Assembly (NCBI RefSeq): GCF_000265245.1
Contig: NZ_AJKS02000002.1
Location: 186,001 to 250,000, forward strand
Direction of reading: 5' to 3'
Length of the DNA: 64,000 bases
Source of the DNA: Halomonas smyrnensis AAD6
Lineage (GTDB): Bacteria > Pseudomonadota > Gammaproteobacteria > Pseudomonadales > Halomonadaceae
This document shows positions 26,519 through 35,027 of this stretch, piece by piece. The translations under genes and the position numbers were made by a program. Within the stretch, counting starts at the first letter, position 1. Each line of letters opens with the position of its first letter. The notes beneath the pieces were generated by a model. That model did not search any database. It had not been told where the DNA came from and saw nothing but the letters and a program-made list of their open reading frames with translations.

Positions 26519-26788
26519 ATGACAACACCTGCTGAGCGTACGCGTACCGTGATCCAGGCACGAGCATTCCTGATCGACATCGCCCAGAACCTGTCGCTCC
26601 CCGAGTCCCACCGCCACGAAGCCCGGCGCTTGCTCAGGCACTACCCGACCCAGGAGGACATGCGGATGGCGGGGCAGCTGGAGGAGAGCGCCGAGGAGGG
26701 GACCTTGTTCCCGACGGTCTTCAGCTCGAGCACGGAGGTGAAGCAGCCGGGGGGCGATGGCCGGCATAGTGCGACAGTGAAGGCATAA
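26519..26788 (+). CDS. BPSL0761-like small protein
   Basis: 89 aa beginning MTTPAERTRTVIQARAFLID, with LPESHRHEARRLLRHYPTQEDM. This pattern matches small proteins annotated in proteobacterial integrative elements as BPSL0761 family; function unknown. The C-terminal about 25 residues are low complexity. It is monocistronic here and lies in the cargo zone of the second mobile region. Confidence 0.7.
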   Translation: MTTPAERTRTVIQARAFLIDIAQNLSLPESHRHEARRLLRHYPTQEDMRMAGQLEESAEEGTLFPTVFSSSTEVKQPGGDGRHSATVKA

Positions 26789-26876
26789 CGGAGGCTACCT
26801 TTGGCATGCGTAGTCAGCGCCTGACGTGGTTGAAGGGAGGCGCGCGACGAGGAGCACCCGCGATCTTTCATACAGA

Positions 26877-27194
26877 TCAGGTTAGCCCGGCGCAGGAAGC
26901 CATTGCTGTTGGACTGGAGGATGCCCTGTTTTCCTCGACGGTATTGACCAGGCCGTAATCGTTGTCGGGGCCCGCGGTGAAACTGCACATCAGCGTGGCC
27001 TCCAGTAGCTCGCTGGGCATGTCGCCCACGCGGAAGGATGCGAGCCTCTCTAGCAGCGTGAAATGAGGGGGGATGGCGGTGACATGGATGTGGGCATCCA
27101 CCAAGTTGTGGCTTTTCGCGTTGATGACCCGGTCGTCCGCGCCGCCGAGCGTGGCGTTTCTGACCTCGATGATGCGGCAGTCTCGGACGCGCAC
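26877..27194 (-). CDS. Hypothetical protein (weak support)
   Basis: 105 aa from a GTG start without a clear ribosome site. The middle (HNLVDAHIHVTAIPPHFTLL, ERLASFRVGDMPSELLEATL) looks protein-like, but the last 15 residues are Ser/Ala-rich and may be beyond a frameshift or truncation. It may be the remnant of a larger gene. I recognise no family. Confidence 0.3.
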   Translation of the reverse strand: MRVRDCRIIEVRNATLGGADDRVINAKSHNLVDAHIHVTAIPPHFTLLERLASFRVGDMPSELLEATLMCSFTAGPDNDYGLVNTVEENRASSSPTAMASCAGLT

Positions 27195-27338
27195 TTAGTG
27201 GCCAGGCATAAAGCATATCGGCATTGAATCAATGGGTTAGTGACAGGTGGCACGGTGGGGCACAGCTTGCGTGTAGGAGCATGGTATCCTCATGATCAGA
27301 AACGGCTTGTTGCCGATACCAAGCGACACGGGGGGCAA

Positions 27339-27962
27339 ATGCCTATTGAGCCCGGGGTGTATCCGACCATCGAGCCCGATACCGCGCTAGGGCGTGCTCT
27401 CGTGGCTTTTTTCGATGTGCTGGAGCCGTTATACGCCAGTGGTGAGGAGGGTGTTTTCCAAGTTATTGTTTTCGGCGGCTGTGCGGTCCATATTCACACA
27501 CAGGTGCGCGGAAGCGCGGATGTGGATGCGGAGGTGGCATCTCACGGCTATGCCGATAAGTCCGAAATCGTTGCCCTGCTGGACGAGGACGCCTATGTGT
27601 TTGCGGACGAAGAGGGGGTGATGCAGATCCTGGAGCTGGACGCCAGCTTCAACACAACACTCGCCCCGCTGCACGAAGACTACGAAGATCGCGTCATTCG
27701 ACTGGTGTCGCAAAGTGACGTCCCCAACGTCGAAGTCTACGTTGCCGGCGCGATGGATGTGGCCATCTCCAAGCTTGGTCGTTTTGGAGAGCGCGACCAG
27801 CAAGATATCCAGGCGTTGCTAAAGCTTGCCCATGTTGACGTAGACGAATTCGAACAACTGGCCCGTGAAGCGATCAGCTACTATGTGGGCGACGAAACCC
27901 GTATATTGGGCAATCTGAACGTGGTACTTGATGACTATCACCGCAGCGAGGTTGAGTCATGA
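27339..27962 (+). CDS. DUF6036/AbiEii-like nucleotidyltransferase, possible toxin
   Basis: 207 aa. The segment VIVFGGCAVHIHTQVRGSADVDAEV fits the GG...RxSxDxD pattern of the minimal nucleotidyltransferase fold used by AbiEii/MenT-type toxins and DUF6036 proteins. A C-terminal helical region follows (SKLGRFGERDQQDIQALLKLA). The start at 27339 has only a G-rich upstream sequence. The stop overlaps the start of the next gene (ATGA), making a tightly coupled pair like bicistronic toxin-antitoxin or abortive-infection modules. Confidence 0.7.
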   Translation: MPIEPGVYPTIEPDTALGRALVAFFDVLEPLYASGEEGVFQVIVFGGCAVHIHTQVRGSADVDAEVASHGYADKSEIVALLDEDAYVFADEEGVMQILELDASFNTTLAPLHEDYEDRVIRLVSQSDVPNVEVYVAGAMDVAISKLGRFGERDQQDIQALLKLAHVDVDEFEQLAREAISYYVGDETRILGNLNVVLDDYHRSEVES

Positions 27963-28387
27963 CGGTTTCCTTCACGCGTAAACGGCTGTATCGGGTAGGC
28001 TCACGCTCTCTCGAGCGTGCGGTCGATGATGTGAAGCAGCTAGCCGAAGCCGTCTGGTATCGAGGTTATCAGCCAACAAAGGCGGAGTTGGAGCGACTGC
28101 GCGGCGTGATGCCTCGCGAGGACTTCCAGCGGACGCTCTGTGTGCTTGAGCTACTTAGTCAGTACCCGGTATGTCGCCCTGATACGGCCCGACACCTGCA
28201 GCAGCTGACCCGGCTGTACCACCGGCAACTGCTCGGCAGCGACGACATGCCCACCCAAGGGCGATATTCACCCAGCAAGCGATGGGGCCTGAATGATACT
28301 ACCGCGCCACTACGCAAAGCGCTGCTCCCTCTGCAAACGCGTACCCATGCCGACGCGACAAGGCATCGGCATGGCCTGAGTGCCTGA
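27959..28387 (+). CDS. Partner of the nucleotidyltransferase, unknown family
   Basis: 142 aa, basic and helical (MTVSFTRKRLYRVGSRSLERAV, DVKQLAEAVWYRGYQPTKAE; QLTRLYHRQLLG). No family recognised; no HTH of the AbiEi type visible. The ATGA overlap with the nucleotidyltransferase suggests a partner, possibly the antitoxin, though antitoxins more often come first. Confidence 0.6.
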   Translation: MTVSFTRKRLYRVGSRSLERAVDDVKQLAEAVWYRGYQPTKAELERLRGVMPREDFQRTLCVLELLSQYPVCRPDTARHLQQLTRLYHRQLLGSDDMPTQGRYSPSKRWGLNDTTAPLRKALLPLQTRTHADATRHRHGLSA

Positions 28388-28663
28388 TGACATGTCTTCT
28401 TTCATCGCTCTGTCAGGTCACACCCGATAACGCACGTGCTATGAAATCTTCCAGCGGTAATGAAGCCGTTGGTCGGGCCGCATAAACCATCCGCTCCCTA
28501 CGTAACCATCTTACCCATCGCTCGGACTCCCATGAGACGCCTCGCTCGCCAAGACCGGCCTATCGGCTGGATGAGGATTCAAAACGGAAGGCGGCTTGCC
28601 TATCTTACGAATTGGGGCAGCTAGGAGGCACTGGCTGTATCTATCGGGCTAGATCCGATGCTA

Positions 28664-28762
28664 CTGGAGGGCCGCTGGATAGCGGGCTCGGCCCTCCAGT
28701 GACCTTCCCCCTGTTTTTGGGGAGAAGGTCACCAGGGCCCGGTTCGTGCTCATGCGAACCGT
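28664..28762. repeat. Three adjacent strong hairpins
   Basis: Hairpin 1: CTGGAGGGCCG / CGGCCCTCCAG (28664-28699, 11-bp perfect stem). Hairpin 2: GTGACCTTCCCCC against its near-perfect complement, ending GAAGGTCAC (28699-28732), sharing a base with hairpin 1. Hairpin 3: CGGTTCG / CGAACCG (about 28740-28760). They lie in a 590-bp gene-free gap, 3' of both the nucleotidyltransferase pair and the large recombinase operon. No T-runs follow, so simple terminators are unlikely. The remainder of the gap (28388-28979) shows no supported gene. Confidence 0.6.
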
Positions 28763-28979
28763 GGCGAAGGTTGATTGGGTCGGATGGGTGGTGGGGGATG
28801 GACCTAATGAACCAGAAGGCACTGGGTGCTGCTCAGGCAGTCTGGATGACGAGGGCATCGAAGCCCTCCTGGGTTGAGTGACCGCTAACCTCTGGCCGCT
28901 CGTCAGTTTCTGCCACGAGGCTTTTTCGGCAGGTCTCTACGTCGCTGTCATCGGCGCAGGCTCAAGGGACATCGACACC

Positions 28980-31580
28980 TCAGCCAGCGACCTTGCGGTT
29001 GGACCACGTCCGGTTCACCTCATGGCTGTGGATCATGCCCAGCGAATGCGTGTAGGTATGCAGCAGGGTGTTCACGTGCCGGTGGCCGATCAACTTGGCC
29101 AACTGGCCCATTAGGGTTCCCCGCTCGATGGCGTCATCGCCTTCGGCACCACACAGGTACGTCAGAAACGCCTCCAGGCTGGATGGCTGAAACATCCAGT
29201 GGAACGTGTAGTGAAGGGTCTCACGGAAATCGTCATGCTGGGCGGCCTGCAAGCGCAATTGCCACCAGGAGGCAGCGCAATGGCGCAGGCCGTGGAAATC
29301 GACACCCTCACCCCAGCGGTTGCGCAGCCAGTTCAGCAGTGGATCGATCAATCCCTGGCGGCGGTAGGCCTGAGGGCTGAAGAGTGGGCCAAACAGGCCG
29401 ATCTCCTTGAGGGGCAGGGTGGGGGCCACGGTACGTCGCGTCTCCCACCACTGGTTCATGCAGTGGATGACCTCAGGAGGGGCCAGCAGGTGCAGCGGGA
29501 TCCGTCGCCGGGCGGAAGGTGTCTTGCCCTGGCGAATATAGATCCAGCACGGCGGGATAGGGAAAGGGTCCGCATCCGTCGACAAGTGGCGGCCCCACGC
29601 ATAGCTACCCTGAAGCGCCGCCCAGTCCTCCTCCACGGTCGGCGACTCAAGGCGAACATCCCGCAGCGTCAGCTGATAGACTTCCGAGGCGCGTAGGCCG
29701 CCGTAATAGCCCAGGGCCAATGTCAGCGCAAATTGCGTGTTGGTCTGGCTGGGACGTGCGTGGCCGACCAGGGCCTTCCAGGCATGATCCATTTGCACGG
29801 GGTTGATCAGGCGGGTGCGACGGGTCGAGATCCGCGCTGTTGTCGAGGAGGGTGGAACGACATCATCGAGAATGCCGTAGTCCTGGCAGAACCGGACAAA
29901 CATGCCCATGGTGCGCAGGAAATGCTGGCGGGTGTTATGGTTCCATCGCCCGTAGGACTGGCCCTCCGCACAGAGCTCGTCAACGCTGTCCTGATCCCAG
30001 CCTGGCACATCCGCGATGGCCTCGTTGAGGAGCAGGGGCGTTGGCATCAGACGACCCAGGTAGGTCTGTACGCTGGAAATGGTGTCGCCATGGCTGATCA
30101 GTCGGGCACAGGAAAAGGCCACGAGCCAGTGCCCGAAACTGTCTGATGTGCCGACGATGTCGGTGAGCGTGTCGAATGTGCGACGGCGCAGCTGCTGAAG
30201 GGGCTCCCGGTACACCTGGCCCGATAACCGTTTCCCCGTGGTGAGGGTGGGGAGCTGGCGGGAAAAGGTCCGTACGGCATGGCGAAGGGCAAAGCTTTGC
30301 TCGATGGACAACGGCTCGGCGCTGCCCTCGCCTGCGCCAGGGGCAGTGATGGCGAGATCATCCGGTCGGGGCATGCTGGCCGCTTCATGAGGCCTTGGCG
30401 TTGCCTGTCCGTCATCAAGAAAACGCAGCACGTCGCTATCAGACCGCGCATGGTGACGACTGGCCCCACCGGCAGGCGCATAGCGTCCTCTATCCGCGCC
30501 GACGGTGATGGGCTCGCGAGAATCGGTGGGGAGAGGGTACTCGGAGAGGATGTCGAGCCATATCGCGGCGAGCCCCTTGCGCTGCGCCATCATGGGTCCC
30601 CACCGGCTCATTCTGGGCCAGCCTGACAGGCGCTCCAGCAGCGCGCGATGTTGGGGATGCTGCGTCTTCATTTCCCTGACCAGCGCCTTGGCAGCGCGAT
30701 CGAGTCGCTCGCGAAGCTGTTTTTGACGCGTCTTGAGCGTGGCTATCGGGGCGGACGGGCTCTTTAACGCCAGCCATCGCTCTTGATCGCCGGCGGCCGT
30801 ATGGACCAGGTGCCGGAGAGGCTCCCATACGGCCCGGGGCAGCGTCAGGGTGTAGTAGTGCATCGGCTGGTAAGCCGGATCCTGCGGTGAGGCGGTACCG
30901 AGTGTCTGTGAGGGATTCGCCTGCCCGGTGGGTAGGCTGTCTCGGTCATGTTGCAGCTGCGAAGGCAGGCGGATCTGGCGGGTGGCGGTGTCGACATGCC
31001 GTGTCCCTAGCATGGCCAGCGTCCCGAGCAGCACCTCCGATCCCATGCCGAGTCGACAGCTCAGGCGCAGTGCCACCGTGAGCAACCCGCGGTCACGGTG
31101 CTGGGTATGCTGTCGCCAGGTATCGAGATGGCGATCCACCAGGAGCATGGCGGCCAGCCCCTGAGCCTCTTGAATCGAGGTGGGGGCATGACTGGGACGA
31201 GGCGGACGTACGGGTTGCGTCGGTATCTGGATCGTTAGTCCTGGCAACGCATTGAGCGAGGCGAGGAGCATCACCACGCTACGTCGGTGGTGGTGACGTC
31301 GCGGTGGCGTGTTCTGATGGGCGATGGTCCATTCATAGAGTTCATCGGCCATCTGGCCGACGGCCGTGGCCGTCACCCTGCCGTGCTCGTCGATGTGTGC
31401 CGGCAGGCGTTGGCAGACCTCCCACACGAGCGCCGAGCGTTCTGGCCGATCGGTCCGACGCAGGTCCGATTGCGACATCGTGTCGACGTCGCCAGCGCGC
31501 TGCGAATGCGGATGATCCTGGTGATCCCGCTGTAGGTGATGCCAGATATCGAGTGCGGTCATCTCATTGGCCGAGGGCAT
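28980..31580 (-). CDS. Very large tyrosine recombinase (866 aa)
   Basis: The N-terminal about 500 residues are of unknown fold. The C-terminal part carries a tyrosine-recombinase catalytic domain: Arg in ALGYYGGLRASEVYQLTL, HGLRHCAASWW, and GHRHVNTLLHTYTHS with the presumed nucleophile Tyr. It is more than twice the length of ordinary integrases. Its start overlaps the end of the 825-aa gene by 17 bases, so both are one operon with the small gene at 34674. The organisation recalls islands with a dedicated recombinase trio (for example Gamma-Mobile-Trio elements), which I cannot confirm by search. Confidence 0.8.
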   Translation of the reverse strand: MPSANEMTALDIWHHLQRDHQDHPHSQRAGDVDTMSQSDLRRTDRPERSALVWEVCQRLPAHIDEHGRVTATAVGQMADELYEWTIAHQNTPPRRHHHRRSVVMLLASLNALPGLTIQIPTQPVRPPRPSHAPTSIQEAQGLAAMLLVDRHLDTWRQHTQHRDRGLLTVALRLSCRLGMGSEVLLGTLAMLGTRHVDTATRQIRLPSQLQHDRDSLPTGQANPSQTLGTASPQDPAYQPMHYYTLTLPRAVWEPLRHLVHTAAGDQERWLALKSPSAPIATLKTRQKQLRERLDRAAKALVREMKTQHPQHRALLERLSGWPRMSRWGPMMAQRKGLAAIWLDILSEYPLPTDSREPITVGADRGRYAPAGGASRHHARSDSDVLRFLDDGQATPRPHEAASMPRPDDLAITAPGAGEGSAEPLSIEQSFALRHAVRTFSRQLPTLTTGKRLSGQVYREPLQQLRRRTFDTLTDIVGTSDSFGHWLVAFSCARLISHGDTISSVQTYLGRLMPTPLLLNEAIADVPGWDQDSVDELCAEGQSYGRWNHNTRQHFLRTMGMFVRFCQDYGILDDVVPPSSTTARISTRRTRLINPVQMDHAWKALVGHARPSQTNTQFALTLALGYYGGLRASEVYQLTLRDVRLESPTVEEDWAALQGSYAWGRHLSTDADPFPIPPCWIYIRQGKTPSARRRIPLHLLAPPEVIHCMNQWWETRRTVAPTLPLKEIGLFGPLFSPQAYRRQGLIDPLLNWLRNRWGEGVDFHGLRHCAASWWQLRLQAAQHDDFRETLHYTFHWMFQPSSLEAFLTYLCGAEGDDAIERGTLMGQLAKLIGHRHVNTLLHTYTHSLGMIHSHEVNRTWSNRKVAG

Positions 31581-34041
31581 GTGACAGCGAGCTCCTGTTG
31601 AGAGGGTGATAATCGGCTTCTTTCAGCAGGTCGGAGATGGTCGTTTGCCAGACCCGCCGGCCAGGGGCGGCCGCCGAGCTACCGGGTCCCTGCTGTCGAA
31701 AGCCGTGGACATGCCCCAATGTCGCGTCCAGCTGAGGCATGGGCAGCCGTCCTCGGCAATATGTGGCGACGCTATGACGGGTGATGTTGCGGACAGCGTC
31801 TTCAGGCGCCAGGACAGGTCGCGCATCCGTTGGCTGTAGCGTGGAGAGCGTTTGGATAAACCCTCGGTGGGTCATCGCCGTGACCGCCATGCGCGAACGC
31901 TGAGCACGGTTGATCTCGGCGCAGAGGTCATACTCCCCGGCGAGACGGTGGTCCGTGACCTCAAACCCTCGACGCCGCAGCCAGTCCGTCGCTTCTGCCA
32001 CGAGCGTCTGATGGGCGTCGAGACTGGCCTGCAGCTCCTTGGCCATGGGTATCCATCGACTTTCACGTGCGCGCCATGAATCCTTGTCGGCCAGCCACAG
32101 ATAATCTTCCACGCGCTCACAACGCACCCGCGAGCCTTGGGGGCGGCAGCCCGTCGACAGCAGGAACACGAGATAGCAGTGAGCCGCGGAGATGGCCAGG
32201 ACCTCGAGCAGGGTCTCGGGCGAGCGCTCGCTTGGGCGCAGTGGACTCATGAACCGGCGGACGGTGGATCCCATCCCGCGTTGCAGCCATTCAAACCACG
32301 AGCGAAAGGCGCCGACCGGCACCGCATGGGGAGAGCCGGTTGACCAGTGTGCGGCATGGGGATTCGGCGTCACGCCCCATGCCACTGGGGCGAGGGTCAG
32401 CCAATCGGGCGGTGACCAGGGCGTCAGGCTGGGGAGCAGGCAGCCCACCGCGTGCTGAAAGAGGGTATTGAGCTCGCCAGGGGCCAAGGCGCGATAGGCG
32501 GCAGGGGCCGACAGAGCGATCCCGAATTGTCCGCTCAGCGCTCTTGCGGCGACATCGTCCCGCGCCGCGGGACGTATCAGCATCCAACTGCTGGCCGTCA
32601 GGCGGTGTGGTGTCGGTGGCAGGCCGGCGGAATGGTCTGCTTGCCGCGCCCAGGTTTGCCTCAGGGACTTGGCGTTGCCACGGAACGGCGTGTCGCCATG
32701 GTGCTCGACCGCCTGATGGATGGCCTGTATCAGCGCATGGGGCAGGGCCAGGGTGACCCAGCGATGATCATGGCTGTCGGGGAGGCGGCTGGGGCCGTCG
32801 AGCAGGCGATAGGTCAGCAGGGTCCCGTCGTGTACGACCTGGGGCGTTTCATCGTCCTCCTGCGGGTGGTCTTCTGTGGGAGTCATGACGACCGTGAGCG
32901 TTTCCAGCCTGGCCAGCGGCATGCCGGTGCATACCAGCAGCATGCTCAGTGCCCACTGTGCGGGATCATGGCGACAGCTGGCCAATGCCTCTTGCAGCTG
33001 ATGGGGTGTCAGACGATGAATATCGGTCATGGAGGTGAGGGTATCGACCAGCGACATCCGCTGGACGTGACGCACGACGGCACGGTCATCGTCGACCGTC
33101 ATGGTGCTGGGTGTTCGGCGCTGCAGCACGATGTCGTGTTCATCCGCTTCGATAGCGGCCTTGGAGGCGCTGGCAGCAGCATGCCGATACGGACCATGCC
33201 TGATGAGTTCGTCGAACTCTCCCTCCGGCTGCAACACGCGCTGTCGGGCATCGGGGTCCCCCGTGGTGGTGCCTGCGCCCGATGATGCCTGATGCCGTGA
33301 CGTCCGTTGCTGCAGGCTCTGCAGCAGCTCCTGGTCCAGGGCCTTATCGCGCGGTTTTTGTTTCGTTTTTCGGCGCTGTTTGCCGCGATCGCCAGTGCGG
33401 ATGCCCGGTTCACGCGGGATGAGATGGTCACTGGTTAGCCCATTTTTACCGTGATAGAGCTTCAGGAACGTGATGGCCTTTCTTTTTCCATCCTCCGTCG
33501 CGTTAGCGCGGGTCAGATAATGGTTCACCTGTCCCACCAGATAATCATCATCTGTTTCACCGTCCGCAGGCCCGGAAAGGCCCTGCTGACTGAGTGCCAG
33601 CAGGACATCCCGACTTTGCAAGATGTGATTGTATAGCGTTACTGGGTGAGCCTCTTCCGACACATGAGCAAAATAGTCGCTCAACATTCGCCGGCACGAT
33701 TGCAGAAAGTTATGCGCTACATGATCGGCCGCCGTCAGGTGCATCATGGCCGTGTAAAGCGGATGGGAAGTGGCGATATTCTGGCGTTTGTCGGTTGGAA
33801 TCGGTAGGTGATCAACCAGTGCGTCAGCCGACCCTGTGGCATGAGGTTGGTGGTCGTTGATATAAAAATGTAGCCCCTGGAGGGCATCCAGTCGGCTGAC
33901 GGGGGGCAGAGAGTAGCGGATGGCGGCCCACACAAGGTGGATATCCGCCTCGGGTAGGGTGGTCACCTGATCCATGACGTCGTCCCAGTCATTGATGATC
34001 TGCCGAGGGAGTTGATGCCGCGTGATGGAGGTCTGAGTCAT
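31564..34041 (-). CDS. Large recombinase-like partner protein lacking an obvious catalytic tyrosine (825 aa)
   Basis: From ATG 34041 (MTQTSITRHQLPRQIINDWD). The middle is charged and low complexity. The C-terminal region resembles a tyrosine recombinase: Arg in FLLSTGCRPQGSRVRCERV, RHSVATYCRGRLPMPQ, LGHVHGF. Where the Tyr should follow the GH motif the sequence reads RQQGPGSSAAAPGRR, without Tyr. It may therefore be a catalytically dead architectural partner of the 866-aa protein. A TTG at 34107 would add 22 residues. Confidence 0.75.
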   Translation of the reverse strand: MTQTSITRHQLPRQIINDWDDVMDQVTTLPEADIHLVWAAIRYSLPPVSRLDALQGLHFYINDHQPHATGSADALVDHLPIPTDKRQNIATSHPLYTAMMHLTAADHVAHNFLQSCRRMLSDYFAHVSEEAHPVTLYNHILQSRDVLLALSQQGLSGPADGETDDDYLVGQVNHYLTRANATEDGKRKAITFLKLYHGKNGLTSDHLIPREPGIRTGDRGKQRRKTKQKPRDKALDQELLQSLQQRTSRHQASSGAGTTTGDPDARQRVLQPEGEFDELIRHGPYRHAAASASKAAIEADEHDIVLQRRTPSTMTVDDDRAVVRHVQRMSLVDTLTSMTDIHRLTPHQLQEALASCRHDPAQWALSMLLVCTGMPLARLETLTVVMTPTEDHPQEDDETPQVVHDGTLLTYRLLDGPSRLPDSHDHRWVTLALPHALIQAIHQAVEHHGDTPFRGNAKSLRQTWARQADHSAGLPPTPHRLTASSWMLIRPAARDDVAARALSGQFGIALSAPAAYRALAPGELNTLFQHAVGCLLPSLTPWSPPDWLTLAPVAWGVTPNPHAAHWSTGSPHAVPVGAFRSWFEWLQRGMGSTVRRFMSPLRPSERSPETLLEVLAISAAHCYLVFLLSTGCRPQGSRVRCERVEDYLWLADKDSWRARESRWIPMAKELQASLDAHQTLVAEATDWLRRRGFEVTDHRLAGEYDLCAEINRAQRSRMAVTAMTHRGFIQTLSTLQPTDARPVLAPEDAVRNITRHSVATYCRGRLPMPQLDATLGHVHGFRQQGPGSSAAAPGRRVWQTTISDLLKEADYHPLNRSSLSHALGQ

Positions 34042-34110
34042 ATTGCGTCGTCTCGTGAAATCAAAGCCGCGGTGAGGCTCAGTCGCTGACCTCGCCGCGG
34101 TATTCAACGT

Positions 34111-34674
34111 TTATGCTGCTGCAGTTTCTTGAAGCTGCGTCTGGTACTCGCTGATCGTTGACACTGCGGCCCGCTCGGCGCAGAGCCATTCGATGTCAAT
34201 CAGCCGCAGGGTTTGTCGACCCAGCAAACAGTGGGCCACGGCCCGTGCCAGGACCTCGTTTTCGAACAGAGTCCTCACAATATCCTGCCAGCTCAGCATC
34301 TGGGGGTTGTAGCGGGAACGGCGATGCTGTTGGCACCAAGCGCGTTCCCCGTGCCAAAACCGCAGCGCCATTTCCTCCTGCTCTGTTACTTCACTGATCG
34401 GGATCAGGTCACAGACCACCGACTCCTCGGCATCCAGCTGATCCGCCAGATCAGACAGCAATGCGCGATTGAGCAGTTCGACGTGACCGTTGCGATGGAT
34501 AAAGCCGACCGGCCGTTGAGAGTCACAGTCCACGGCGTGTTCGACACACTGGCCCTGCTTGTTTTGGGTCCCCAGGTTGAGATCCTCCATGCTGATCTCA
34601 GCGCTACACTGGGGGATATGCAGATTGCTGTAGGGCGTCAACATCACCCGGCGTTGATTCTGAATTTCCATCAT
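34111..34674 (-). CDS. Small protein opening the recombinase operon
   Basis: 187 aa beginning MMEIQNQRRVMLTPYSNL. It contains VGFIHRNGHVELLNRALLSDLADQL and the C-terminal helical FENEVLARAVAHCLLGRQTLRLIDIEWLC. No family recognised; it is not recombinase-like. AGAGG lies 8 bases before ATG 34674. About 70 bases separate it from the 825-aa gene. It is the non-recombinase member of the three-gene set and may act as regulator or accessory factor. Confidence 0.7.
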   Translation of the reverse strand: MMEIQNQRRVMLTPYSNLHIPQCSAEISMEDLNLGTQNKQGQCVEHAVDCDSQRPVGFIHRNGHVELLNRALLSDLADQLDAEESVVCDLIPISEVTEQEEMALRFWHGERAWCQQHRRSRYNPQMLSWQDIVRTLFENEVLARAVAHCLLGRQTLRLIDIEWLCAERAAVSTISEYQTQLQETAAA

Positions 34675-34841
34675 CACAGTCCTCTGTATGGTGTCATCAA
34701 CAGGCACGTCGTTCGTACCTGCCATGAATACAGGGGTCAGCTAGCGGCACTTTGCGGCCATGGAGGCGATTTATTTTTTTTGCATTCAGGTCGTCGACGC
34801 CAGGTTTGTTCATAAGTAATTGAATATAAAGGATATGTTTT

Positions 34842-35027
34842 TCATTCTTCGGTTGATGCTTTTTGGATGGTTGCGCGGAAGAAACGGCTGTCTACCGTCA
34901 CTCTCGCTGCTGTTAGGCTGTCTCCATGTGCGTCAAGGAAGCGCTGCATGAATTCTGCCGCAGCTGCTTGATCGGCACCGGCGGGGGAGAATCGGACCTT
35001 CCTGTCACCGTCTGACAGATCCACCCG
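34842..35027 (-). pseudogene. C-terminal remnant of an unknown gene cut by IS5
   Basis: The minus frame ending at 34842 reads VDLSDGDRKVRFSPAGADQA, then AAAEFMQRFLDAHGDSLTAA, and ends QKASTEE: protein-like, unlike the antisense-of-transposase residues upstream of about 35027. It is probably the last about 60 residues of a gene whose 5' part was displaced by the IS5 remnant. Family not recognised. Confidence 0.5.

Noticed and set aside
28612..28881. An 89-codon open frame in the hairpin region.
   Set aside because: It covers three perfect hairpins, has no ribosome site and a Gly/Pro/Arg-rich composition typical of chance frames in GC-rich DNA.
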